Part shown: piece by piece, positions 1-6,691 of the stretch
How positions within the stretch are numbered: the stretch's first letter is position 1
How the letters are laid out: every line of letters begins with the position of its first letter
Source: Opitutia bacterium UBA7876
GTDB taxonomy: Bacteria > Verrucomicrobiota > Verrucomicrobiia > Opitutales > Seribacteraceae
Direction of reading: 5' to 3'
Assembly: GCA_002500665.1 (NCBI GenBank)
Contig: DLRY01000096.1
Coordinates: forward strand, 28,359 to 43,935
DNA length: 15,577 nt
The notes under the pieces: model-generated
The model's input: the letters and a program-made list of their open reading frames with translations, nothing else
Database searches by the model: none
Told to the model about the DNA's origin: nothing
Translations under genes and position numbers: made by a program

Positions 1-198
1 GAGTTGGGCCGAAATGGGTTGGAGATTGAAACCTATGAGGATCATCGCTTTGCCATGAGTTTCTCCATCTTGGGTTCTTGTGATTTGCTCGAGGATGGAC
101 GTTCATGGCTGCGGATCAAGAATCCACTCTGTTGCGCCAAGACCTACCCGTCCTTTTTCGAAGACCTTGAGCTCCTTCGGAAATCCTCCACAAAATAA
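1..198 (+). CDS. aroA: 3-phosphoshikimate 1-carboxyvinyltransferase (EPSP synthase), C-terminal fragment
   Basis: The 5' end lies outside the window; the frame is open from base 1 and stops with TAA at 196-198. The visible 65 residues match the end of EPSP synthase, the shikimate-pathway enzyme that joins phosphoenolpyruvate to shikimate-3-phosphate. The diagnostic stretch is IETYEDHRFAMS (family form IETYDDHRMAMS), followed by a KTYPSFFEDLE block like the usual KTFPxFFE ending. The change of M to F in DHRxAM is mild. It is followed after 2 nt by cmk; aroA-cmk adjacency is common in bacteria and supports the call. Only about one seventh of the enzyme is seen, so integrity upstream cannot be judged. 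Confidence 0.9.
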   Translation, partial: ELGRNGLEIETYEDHRFAMSFSILGSCDLLEDGRSWLRIKNPLCCAKTYPSFFEDLELLRKSSTK

Positions 199-200
199 AA

Positions 201-848
201 ATGACCCCAGAATTAAAGGTATTAGCGGTGGATGGTGGAGCCGGGACAGGTAAATCGACGACTGCCCGAAATCTTGCATTCAGGAAGAATTTTCTCCACG
301 TTGATACGGGTTCGCATTACCGGTCACTCACGAAACATCTTCTGGATGCAGGGGTTTCGGCATCAGATACCGATGAATATCTAAATTTAAATAAATTAGA
401 ATTGAGCACTGAAGTGATGGATCGTTCGGCCAGGCTTCTTGTTAACGGAATTTCTTACCCATCCGAATCTCTTCGGGCCTTGGAAATCAATTCCGCAGTA
501 TCTTCCTTTGCCTCCCTGCCCTCCGTCAGAAAACATCTTTTCGAATACCAAAGATCTCAAGTGGAGGTAGCCCGCAAGGAGAAGCTAAATGGCATCGTAA
601 TGGAAGGCCGAGATATCGGTACCGTAATTTTTCCAGATGCCCATCTGAAAGTTTTCCTTACGGCGGATACTTCCATAAGGGAGGAACGAAGACAACTCGA
701 TGGTGAAAACGATCAGATCGTACAAAGGGACTCCATTGACTCAACCCGGAAAATAGCGCCCCTCGTCCCGGCGCCTGGTTCCCTGATTATCGACACAGGC
801 GAATTATCCGTCGATGCCGTCATTGAGGAAATTGAGAAGTATCTATAA
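201..848 (+). CDS. cmk: cytidylate kinase
   Basis: This 215-residue protein phosphorylates CMP and dCMP with ATP in the cytoplasm. A P-loop GGAGTGKST lies at residues 12-20, followed by the VDTGSHYR nucleotide-site segment (family form DTGAMYR). The typical MEGRDIGTVIFPDA block is present, as is a lid-like RxxxD region (QRDSIDSTRKIAPL), and the protein ends in IDTGELSVDAVIEEI. Length is close to the family norm of about 220. The ATG at 201 sits 2 nt after the aroA stop; no strong Shine-Dalgarno is visible, which fits translational coupling. H replaces the usual A in DTGxxYR and S replaces M, a small oddity near the CMP site. Base composition is more AT-rich than in the later lpdA-to-esterase part of the window. 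Confidence 0.93.
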   Translation: MTPELKVLAVDGGAGTGKSTTARNLAFRKNFLHVDTGSHYRSLTKHLLDAGVSASDTDEYLNLNKLELSTEVMDRSARLLVNGISYPSESLRALEINSAVSSFASLPSVRKHLFEYQRSQVEVARKEKLNGIVMEGRDIGTVIFPDAHLKVFLTADTSIREERRQLDGENDQIVQRDSIDSTRKIAPLVPAPGSLIIDTGELSVDAVIEEIEKYL

Positions 849-1462
849 TGTGCCAGATATCACGATTTTACAGAACGGCACAGTTCTTCTCCGGTTTGTA
901 TTTCAAACTCCTCCACCGTTTCGAAGTTCATGGGCTTGATCACGTGCCTGAACAAGGATCCTTTCTGTTGGCTTCCAATCACCTCAGTTTTTTGGACCCT
1001 CCGGCTCTCGGATGCAGGTTGCCCCGCAACCTGCATTACTTTGCTCGAGATTCCTTGTTCAAGGGGCCACTTGGCGTACTTATCCGAAACTTGAATTCCA
1101 TACCGGTTAACCGTTCGCAGCTCGATTTGGGCACCCTGCGAAAAGTCCTCGCAGTGCTCCGTGAAGGTCATCCCTTGCTCGTATTTCCCGAGGGTACCCG
1201 CAGTCCGGACGGTACGCTGCGCAGAGGGAAGAAAGGAGTCGGTATGCTTGTCGCCAAATCCCAGGTGCCGGTTGTACCGGCGCGGGTCGAGGGTGCGTAT
1301 GAAATCTTAGGGAAGGGCAAGTTGCTGCCACGCTTAGGTCGCAAGCTTACCATTCGATACGGCACCCCAATTCCAGTATCGGAGTTGGATCCCGGTAAGT
1401 CCGAAACCCGCTACGAATCAATATCTCAGCGGATTATGGATGCAATTTCCGAAATTAAATAA
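848..1462 (+). CDS. plsC: 1-acyl-sn-glycerol-3-phosphate acyltransferase
   Basis: This 204-residue membrane-associated acyltransferase makes phosphatidic acid from lysophosphatidic acid in phospholipid synthesis. The catalytic NHxxxxD box is NHLSFLD at residues 44-50. The glycerophosphate-binding box is FPEGTRS at about 113-119, and the later VPVVPARVEGAY block corresponds to the VPVxPVxxxG motif. The start ATG overlaps the cmk stop (TAATG, shared base 848), so translation is probably coupled to cmk. The N-terminal stretch is moderately hydrophobic but has no clear transmembrane span. aroA, cmk and plsC appear to form one operon, a grouping seen in many bacteria. The gene converges on purE with only 6 nt between stop codons. 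A related lysophospholipid acyltransferase with another acceptor cannot be excluded. Confidence 0.9.
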   Translation: MCQISRFYRTAQFFSGLYFKLLHRFEVHGLDHVPEQGSFLLASNHLSFLDPPALGCRLPRNLHYFARDSLFKGPLGVLIRNLNSIPVNRSQLDLGTLRKVLAVLREGHPLLVFPEGTRSPDGTLRRGKKGVGMLVAKSQVPVVPARVEGAYEILGKGKLLPRLGRKLTIRYGTPIPVSELDPGKSETRYESISQRIMDAISEIK

Positions 1463-1470
1463 ATTTAATT
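1453..1470. terminator. AT-only inverted repeat between convergent plsC and purE
   Basis: AATTAAAT (1453-1460) and ATTTAATT (1463-1470) are exact reverse complements around a 2-nt centre. The repeat covers the plsC stop codon and the first bases of the purE stop codon. Its position between convergent genes suits a bidirectional transcription end, but the stem has no GC pairs and no separate T-run, so it would be a weak one. Confidence 0.3.
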
Positions 1471-1855
1471 AAACCTTAAAGATTCTTGAGATGGCAAGGG
1501 CGCAGTTGCCTGGGTCAAGAACCGTCAGGGCAGGCGTTTTGCTCGGCATTTGTAGGGTCGAATGAATGTTCACCAGCATGTCCGCCTTATCGGAAAACGG
1601 CGGGCATGCGAGAGTTGGAAACTCCGAGTTTGCGGACACAAAGCCCGACAGAGCATTGGACCTTCCGGCGATCGTCACGTATACTAGTGAGGACTCGTTC
1701 TCGTTGTCTTGGAGAATTTTCAGGACCTCCAGAGGCTGCTTGTGAGCCGAGGCCACGAATTGCTCCCAGGGAATGGACAGTTCGTCCAAGTTATCGGTTA
1801 TTTTTTTTGCGTGTGGCTCATCGGCGGACGAGCCCATAATCAAGACGACTTTCAT
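1469..1855 (-). CDS. purE: class II PurE: AIR carboxylase (CO2-dependent)
   Basis: This 128-residue protein carboxylates aminoimidazole ribonucleotide in de novo purine synthesis. MGSSAD at 7-12 is the N-terminal phosphate-binding motif. The segments SAHK (36-39), TIAGRSNALSGF (61-72) and ACPPFSD match class II PurE of Treponema denticola and the carboxylase domain of animal PAICS. Class I enzymes have SAHRTP and AGAGGAAHLPG there. Class II enzymes use CO2 directly, so PurK and N5-CAIR are not required (family knowledge; not shown here). At 128 residues it is short compared with the usual 150-165, with a short C-terminus after ALAISRIF. It starts 6 nt after purC, with no clear Shine-Dalgarno, so the pair should be co-transcribed. 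Confidence 0.9.
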   Translation of the reverse strand: MKVVLIMGSSADEPHAKKITDNLDELSIPWEQFVASAHKQPLEVLKILQDNENESSLVYVTIAGRSNALSGFVSANSEFPTLACPPFSDKADMLVNIHSTLQMPSKTPALTVLDPGNCALAISRIFKV

Positions 1856-1861
1856 ATTCGT

Positions 1862-2854
1862 TTAAGCTAGGTATTTTGCAAGGTTGCGGGCGATTCTATC
1901 CGAAATGGGCAGATCCGCCTCGGGGAAGGTGAAATTCTCACCCGTGATGATTTCAAAAAGGTGAATGTAACGCGCGGACAATTCAACGACCAAGTCGTCG
2001 GGAGCCGCGGGCAAGGTTTCGTCCTCGTAGGGGTCGCAATGGTCCTTGAACCACAGGCGGAGAAATTCCTTGTCGATATTCTCGGGTTCGAGCCCCTCCC
2101 CCATCCTTCGCTCATAGCTCTCGGCAATCCAGTAGCGGCTTGAATCCGGGGTGTGGATCTCGTCGATAAGGGTAATTTCTCCATCTTCGGCAATTCCCAT
2201 CTCGTACTTGGTGTCCACAAGGATTAGGCCGTGATCAGCTGAAATCTTCTGTCCCCGGTTGAACAGGTCCAGAGCCTTCTGGGCGGCAAAATCCCAGTGT
2301 TCCTGGGTCATCCATTCCTCGGAAACGATATCCGCGGGCGAGATAGGCCTGTCGTGATCCTCCTCCTTGGTCGTAGGGGTGAGGACGGCTTCCTCCAGGG
2401 CTTGGTTTTTGGTTAGCCCGTCGGGGAAGGTAATGCCGCAATATTCGCGGTCGCCCCGGTTGTATATGGTCCAGAGGGAAGTACTGGAGCTTCCGGTGAC
2501 GTATCCACGGACCACGAATTCGATTGGGAAGGGTTTGCATTTCTTGGCAATCGTCACATTCGGGTCGGGTAGCTCCATGACGTGGTTGGGAATGATATCC
2601 CGCGTTTGCTCGAACCACCAGGCCCCGGTCTCATTGAGAACCTGTCCCTTGAAGGGGATGCTCGCAAGAACGCGGTCAAAGGCCGACTGCCTGTCGGTCG
2701 TGATGAGTGCCAGACAGGATCCGAGGTCATAGCGATCCCTCACTTTTCCCCTGTAGAAATCATCCTTTCCCAGGTCGGTTGAGGTCAGGCAATTCTCCAG
2801 GTTTTCCCGGATCCGCTGGCGATAGTCGTTTCTGGTTTCTAAGGCTTCGATCAT
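1862..2854 (-). CDS. purC: phosphoribosylaminoimidazole-succinocarboxamide (SAICAR) synthase
   Basis: This cytoplasmic enzyme joins CAIR and aspartate with ATP in purine synthesis. Key blocks are YRGKVRDRYDLG, ITTDRQSAFDRVLASIPFKG, FVVRGYVTGSSSTSLW and LVDTKYEMG, then LIDEIHTPDSSRYW. The 330-residue length and these variants fit the longer, yeast Ade1-like branch rather than the short 240-residue form. The frame stays open for 96 codons upstream, to 3142, but that part lies over lpdA on the other strand and does not look like this family. The ATG at 2852-2854 gives the expected N-terminus, although no Shine-Dalgarno precedes it. The gene feeds directly into purE, whose product makes its substrate. 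Confidence 0.94.
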   Translation of the reverse strand: MIEALETRNDYRQRIRENLENCLTSTDLGKDDFYRGKVRDRYDLGSCLALITTDRQSAFDRVLASIPFKGQVLNETGAWWFEQTRDIIPNHVMELPDPNVTIAKKCKPFPIEFVVRGYVTGSSSTSLWTIYNRGDREYCGITFPDGLTKNQALEEAVLTPTTKEEDHDRPISPADIVSEEWMTQEHWDFAAQKALDLFNRGQKISADHGLILVDTKYEMGIAEDGEITLIDEIHTPDSSRYWIAESYERRMGEGLEPENIDKEFLRLWFKDHCDPYEDETLPAAPDDLVVELSARYIHLFEIITGENFTFPEADLPISDRIARNLAKYLA

Positions 2855-2923
2855 AACTAAAGGAAGCCAAGCTAGAAGAGTCCCCGAAAAGTTCAAGCCC
2901 AACCGAACGAATTTTTCGTTTCG

Positions 2924-2952
2924 TTGACGAAATCCATCCAAAAGGGTAGAAG
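2924..2952 (+). promoter_or_regulatory. sigma70-like promoter for lpdA
   Basis: TTGACG (2924-2929, 5/6 to consensus) is followed by a 17-nt spacer and TAGAAG (2947-2952, 4/6). Transcription would begin near 2959-2960, leaving a leader of about 25 nt before the lpdA ATG. It lies in the 130-nt gap between divergent purC and lpdA; I found no comparably good promoter for purC on the other strand. Confidence 0.5.
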
Positions 2953-2984
2953 AAACGCTTGAAAACGGTCCAACCAACTCACTG

Positions 2985-4382
2985 ATGAATTCTGAAACCA
3001 AATACGACCTGATCGTCGTCGGGGGTGGCCCGGCCGGGTATGCCGCGGCCATCCGCGCCGGGCAGCTCGGCAAGAAGGCCCTGTGCATCGAAATGGAACG
3101 TGCGGGCGGCACCTGCCTGAACTGGGGCTGTATTCCCTCCAAGGCCCTGCTGACCAGCGCGGAGGCCTACCAGGCCGCTCTTCATGCCGAGGATTTCGGC
3201 CTGAGCTGCGGCGAGGTTTCCTATGACTTCGCCAAGATCATGGGCCGTTCGCGCAAGGTGGCCGACCAGATGGGCGGAGGGATTGAGTTCCTCTTCAAGA
3301 AAAACACGGTCGATTACCTGGTGGGCAAGGCAATGGTACGTGCCGCGGGCATGGTCGAGGTGACGGAAGGGGGTGCCGCGGGCACCTACCTGAAAGCCGA
3401 CAAGATCATGATTGCCACGGGTTGCAAGCCCAGGAGATTGGAAGAGGTCGAAGTCGACGGCAAGCGGGTCATGACCTCGCGAGAGGCCTTGGCCATGACC
3501 GAGCAGCCCAAGAGCATCGCAATCATGGGAGCGGGAGCCATTGGGGCGGAATTTGCCTATTTTCTAAATGCCTTCGGAACCAAGGTCACCCTGATCGAGA
3601 TGCTCCCGAGGGTCCTGCCCGTCGAGGATGCGGAAGTGTCCGAAGCCCTCGCCAAGTCCTTTGCCGGGCAGGGGATCGATTGCCGCGTAGATACCCGGGT
3701 CGATGCCGTCGAGGTTGGGGAGGATTCCGTCTCCCTTACTCTTTCGCACAAGGATGAGGCCGAAACCCTGGAAGTGGAAAGCCTGCTTCTGGCGATCGGG
3801 GTCGTGCCCAACCTAGAGGGAGCCGTATCCGAAAAAATGGGCCTTGAGCTGGACCGTGGCTACCTCAAGGTGGACGAAAGGTACGAAACCTCGGAAAAGA
3901 ACGTATACGGGGCCGGGGACGTGGTGGGCCCGCCCTGGCTGGCCCACGTCGCCACCTACCGGGCCATTCAGGCCGTCAACGGGATGTTCGGCCATGCCGA
4001 TCCGATCCCCTTCGATGCCTTTCCCGGCTGCACCTACTGTCAGCCCCAGGTGGCCAGCATCGGCTTGACCGAGGAAAAGGCCAAGGAAGACGGAATCGCC
4101 TACAAGATAGGCAAGTTTCCTTTCGCCGCTTCCGGCAAGGCGGTTGCCGCCAACCACCCCGAGGGGTTCGTGAAGCTCATCGTCGGGGAGCGCTATGGGG
4201 AAATCCTCGGGGCCCACATCATCGGCTCCCATGCGACCGAGTTGATCACCGAATATGGGCTCGGAATGAAGCTGGAGGCCACGGTGGATGAAATTCACCA
4301 GACCATCCACGCCCACCCCACTATGAGCGAGGCCTTGGCCGAGGCCGCCGCCGCCACCCACGGCGAAGCCATACATATTTAA
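2985..4382 (+). CDS. lpdA: dihydrolipoyl dehydrogenase (E3)
   Basis: This 465-residue flavoprotein reoxidises dihydrolipoyl groups of 2-oxoacid dehydrogenase or glycine-cleavage complexes, passing electrons via FAD to NAD+. The FAD-binding GGGPAGY lies at 13-19. The redox disulfide GGTCLNWGC is at C44 and C49. The NAD-binding fold carries GAGAIGAEFAYF, the second FAD motif is YGAGDVVG, and the catalytic HAHPT has His444, followed by a SEAL dimer segment. Length is normal. The ATG at 2985 gives the standard short N-terminus before the Rossmann motif; no Shine-Dalgarno is visible. It stands alone: no E1, E2 or glycine-cleavage gene is in the window, so it probably serves complexes encoded elsewhere. 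It is clearly more GC-rich than the aroA-plsC block. Confidence 0.95.
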   Translation: MNSETKYDLIVVGGGPAGYAAAIRAGQLGKKALCIEMERAGGTCLNWGCIPSKALLTSAEAYQAALHAEDFGLSCGEVSYDFAKIMGRSRKVADQMGGGIEFLFKKNTVDYLVGKAMVRAAGMVEVTEGGAAGTYLKADKIMIATGCKPRRLEEVEVDGKRVMTSREALAMTEQPKSIAIMGAGAIGAEFAYFLNAFGTKVTLIEMLPRVLPVEDAEVSEALAKSFAGQGIDCRVDTRVDAVEVGEDSVSLTLSHKDEAETLEVESLLLAIGVVPNLEGAVSEKMGLELDRGYLKVDERYETSEKNVYGAGDVVGPPWLAHVATYRAIQAVNGMFGHADPIPFDAFPGCTYCQPQVASIGLTEEKAKEDGIAYKIGKFPFAASGKAVAANHPEGFVKLIVGERYGEILGAHIIGSHATELITEYGLGMKLEATVDEIHQTIHAHPTMSEALAEAAAATHGEAIHI

Positions 4383-4447
4383 ATAAATTTGAGCTTCAAT
4401 CGGTCCGTATCCCGTGGCGCCAAGCATACAAAAAGGCAATCTGTTGC

Positions 4448-5125
4448 ATGCGTTGGTCGATGGGATTCCTTGGGCATAAGGATTTTCAAGGCCGAATGAA
4501 TTTGGCTCGAGTTTGCTTCCTTGCGGCGGTTTATTCCGGTCTGCGCGCTTTGTTCAACCTGCTTCTGAGCATCAGGTATGACCCCGGGCGCGTTTCTTGT
4601 CTCGATGACGTCGTTGTCAACCTTGACGATTCTGGTTTGGCAAGAATTCGAGTGCATGGAAAAGGCAGGCCGGCGAACGGCTGTTTTTCTGCAAAATACG
4701 GAATGATCTCACTCGAACTTATCAATTCGGGAGTTAATCCGTTTCTCTACCGCATTTTGCGCCTAATGAGCCATTTCGGTTGTGGTCACCTTGAGTTGGC
4801 GTACATGGACAAGGATGATGGAATAGAAATTTATGCCGTTCGCAACATCCTCAAAGCCAATATCTCACGGCTTCGCTTGAGTCAGATCTTCTCATCTTTA
4901 AAACCGATTACTACTGAAGATGAGCACCGAGTGATAAGCAAAACCATTTCGATCTTGGGCAACCGTGGAATCAACTGTAGGTTGGCGACGCCATTTGAGT
5001 GTTGTAGAATGTCGATTTCGCCTCGTCTGCTTAACACTAAGACTCAAAGTCTCACAAAGGACTTGCTTCTTCGGAAATACGAACGGATATCAAGGAAGCT
5101 CGAATATCAAAATAGTGAGATATGA
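4448..5125 (+). CDS. hypothetical protein, unrecognised
   Basis: I do not recognise this 225-residue ORF. It has a hydrophobic N-terminal stretch (LARVCFLAAVYSGLRALFNLL, within about residues 18-38) that may be an anchor or uncleaved signal. A mixed alpha/beta middle follows, containing HLELAYMDKDDGIEIYAV and the helix-like segment ISRLRLSQIFSSL, and then a basic C-terminus (RKYERISRKLEYQ). The strand-strand-long-helix pattern vaguely recalls YbjN- or CesT-like chaperone folds, but this is weak. The start is uncertain: ATG 4448 has no Shine-Dalgarno, while ATG 4496 has AAGG 4 nt upstream and would start just before the hydrophobic stretch. Base composition is poorer in GC than either neighbour. 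It lies alone between lpdA and the convergent oxidoreductase gene, and a chance ORF is not excluded. Confidence 0.55.
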   Translation: MRWSMGFLGHKDFQGRMNLARVCFLAAVYSGLRALFNLLLSIRYDPGRVSCLDDVVVNLDDSGLARIRVHGKGRPANGCFSAKYGMISLELINSGVNPFLYRILRLMSHFGCGHLELAYMDKDDGIEIYAVRNILKANISRLRLSQIFSSLKPITTEDEHRVISKTISILGNRGINCRLATPFECCRMSISPRLLNTKTQSLTKDLLLRKYERISRKLEYQNSEI

Positions 5126-5186
5126 TCAAGAACCCCGCAAGCTCGGGAAAGCGGATGTTTTGACGTAAGTTAACTGCCAATCACTC

Positions 5187-5211
5187 AGGATGAGCTGAAA
5201 TGCTCATACCT
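5187..5211. terminator. hairpin between convergent genes (possible terminator without U-tract)
   Basis: ATGAGC (5190-5195) pairs with GCTCAT (5202-5207) around a 6-nt loop, and outer AGG/CCT extend the stem past one bulged A. It lies in the 120-nt gap between the end of the 4448-5125 ORF and the end of the oxidoreductase gene. Neither strand shows a T-run after it, so it could be a factor-assisted terminator or a 3'-end stabiliser. Confidence 0.35.
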
Positions 5212-5245
5212 AAGTTTAAACAAACCCTATTTGAGGCAGGGAATC

Positions 5246-6580
5246 TCAGCCCATCGTTTCGAAGCCTTTGCGCTGCTTGCGGGATTGCCAGCGGTTGGCC
5301 TCCTTGTCCCCCACGACCTGTTCCTTCTTCGGATCCCACTTGATCTTCCGGCCGAGGCGGATGGCGATGTTGGCCAGGTGGCAGGTAGTCATGGCCCGGT
5401 GGTGGGTGTGGACGTCTGAAATCGGGTCGGTCCTGTCCTTCATGCAGGCGAAGAAGTTCTCCATGTGGTTGGTCGTCTTCTTGCCCTTGTAGACCTCGAG
5501 GACGGTGTCGGAGGAGAGAGGCTTTTCCTTGAGTCCGTTGACGGCTTCCCCGGAAAGCTTTCCGCGGGACACGAATATGTTTCCTTTCGTCCCTTCGAAC
5601 AGGATGCCGTTTCCTTCCTTCGATTTGCTCACGATGTTCATCTCGGCGTCGCCGGGGAACATGCATCTGATGTGGAAATTGTGCGAGGTGTTGTAGTGGT
5701 CGTCCTTGGTCGGCATACCGTTCTTGAGGGGAATCGGGTGCTCGCCAACGATCGGATCGAGGGACAAAACCCCTTGTCCGTCCCCGCTTTGGTCGAGGGC
5801 CCACTGGGCGATGTCCACGTGGTGGGCGCCCCAGTCGGTCATCTTGCCTCCCGAGTACTCATACCACCAGCGGAACTGATAATGGCATCTTTCCTTGATG
5901 TAGTCCACCTTGGGGGCCTGTCCCAGCCAGGTATTCCAGTCGATGTTGGCGGGCGGATCGGACTTTTTGAAGGGTCCTCCCTTGGGTCCGCCCCCGATGT
6001 TGCAGGTCATTTTCTTGATCTTACCGATCCTGCCCTCCCGGATGATCCCGATTGCGGTGAGAAACTTTTGCCCCATCTCGCTCCTTTGCTGGGTGCCTAC
6101 CTGGAAGACGCGGCCCGTCTCCTTGGTCACCTTGGAAATCTGTTTGCCCTCCTCGATGGTCAGGGTGAGGGGCTTCTCGCAGTAGACGTCCTTGCCCGCC
6201 TGCATGGCTTGGATGGCGATGCGGGTGTGCCAATGGTCGGTGGTCCCGATGGTCACGAAATCGACGTCCTTGCGGTCCAGAATCTTCCGGTAGTCCTGAT
6301 AGCCGTCCGCCTTTCCCTGGGCGAGAGACTTGTTGACCCGCTCGATGCGCTGGGTATCCAAGTCGCAAACTGCCACGATGTCGGCCAGGCGACGGGCCCC
6401 GTTGGCCACCCCGGCGCCACGCCCGCCCACGCCTATGGCTCCGAAGCGGAGGCGCTCGCTGGGAGCTTCCTTGGCCGCATCGGCCAGGTAGGGGAAATAG
6501 GATGAGGCGAGAATTCCGGCAATGCCTGTTTGCGCGGATTGGTTAAGGAAGCGACGACGGGTAAGGGCTGATTTATTCAT
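5246..6580 (-). CDS. Tat-exported Gfo/Idh/MocA family oxidoreductase
   Basis: This 444-residue NAD(P)-dependent dehydrogenase probably acts on a sugar, sugar acid or inositol-like substrate. The N-terminus has a twin-arginine signal (TRRRFLN at 7-13, then a hydrophobic segment to about 35), so export with bound cofactor is likely. The Rossmann loop GVGGRG lies at 50-55 and the family-typical CEKPL at 134-138. The C-terminal catalytic domain carries FRWWYEYSGGKMTDWGAHHVDIAQW, which includes the conserved DxxxH pattern. The frame extends to 6652, but ATG 6580 puts the RR motif in its normal place. The gene is divergent from the PSCyt1 gene, with a 111-nt shared upstream region. Close paralogues abound in Planctomycetes and Verrucomicrobia; the substrate cannot be read from sequence. 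Confidence 0.9.
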   Translation of the reverse strand: MNKSALTRRRFLNQSAQTGIAGILASSYFPYLADAAKEAPSERLRFGAIGVGGRGAGVANGARRLADIVAVCDLDTQRIERVNKSLAQGKADGYQDYRKILDRKDVDFVTIGTTDHWHTRIAIQAMQAGKDVYCEKPLTLTIEEGKQISKVTKETGRVFQVGTQQRSEMGQKFLTAIGIIREGRIGKIKKMTCNIGGGPKGGPFKKSDPPANIDWNTWLGQAPKVDYIKERCHYQFRWWYEYSGGKMTDWGAHHVDIAQWALDQSGDGQGVLSLDPIVGEHPIPLKNGMPTKDDHYNTSHNFHIRCMFPGDAEMNIVSKSKEGNGILFEGTKGNIFVSRGKLSGEAVNGLKEKPLSSDTVLEVYKGKKTTNHMENFFACMKDRTDPISDVHTHHRAMTTCHLANIAIRLGRKIKWDPKKEQVVGDKEANRWQSRKQRKGFETMG

Positions 6581-6642
6581 GGTTTTCGAGTTTTGAGGAA
6601 TATGAATGACTTCATCAACCTTCTTTTCCGATTTTTTTTGTT

Positions 6643-6672
6643 TTGTTTCCAAGGCTTGTGTCTGGTTATGAT
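6643..6672 (+). promoter_or_regulatory. possible promoter of the PSCyt1/DUF1501 operon
   Basis: TATGAT (6667-6672, 5/6 to the -10 consensus) follows TTGTTT (6643-6648, weak -35) with an 18-nt spacer. The start site would be near 6679, just upstream of the AGGA ribosome-binding site of the ATG at 6692. It lies in the divergent gap with the oxidoreductase gene. Confidence 0.4.
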
Positions 6673-6691
6673 GTGTGAGCTTAGGAAGCCC

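Noticed and set aside
2855..3142. N-terminal extension of purC by 96 codons
   Set aside because: It runs antisense into lpdA and looks unlike the family; the ATG at 2854 gives the expected SAICAR synthase N-terminus.
1453..4390. Shared TTAAATAAATTT string at the ends of plsC and lpdA as a repeat element
   Set aside because: Twelve AT-only bases around stop codons are likely by chance; the flanks do not match.
4379..4657. Minus-strand ORF containing a QSAQTGI string also found in the oxidoreductase signal peptide
   Set aside because: The shared residues sit in unrelated surroundings and the DNA matches only in short stretches; it overlaps the better plus-strand ORF, so I treat it as chance.
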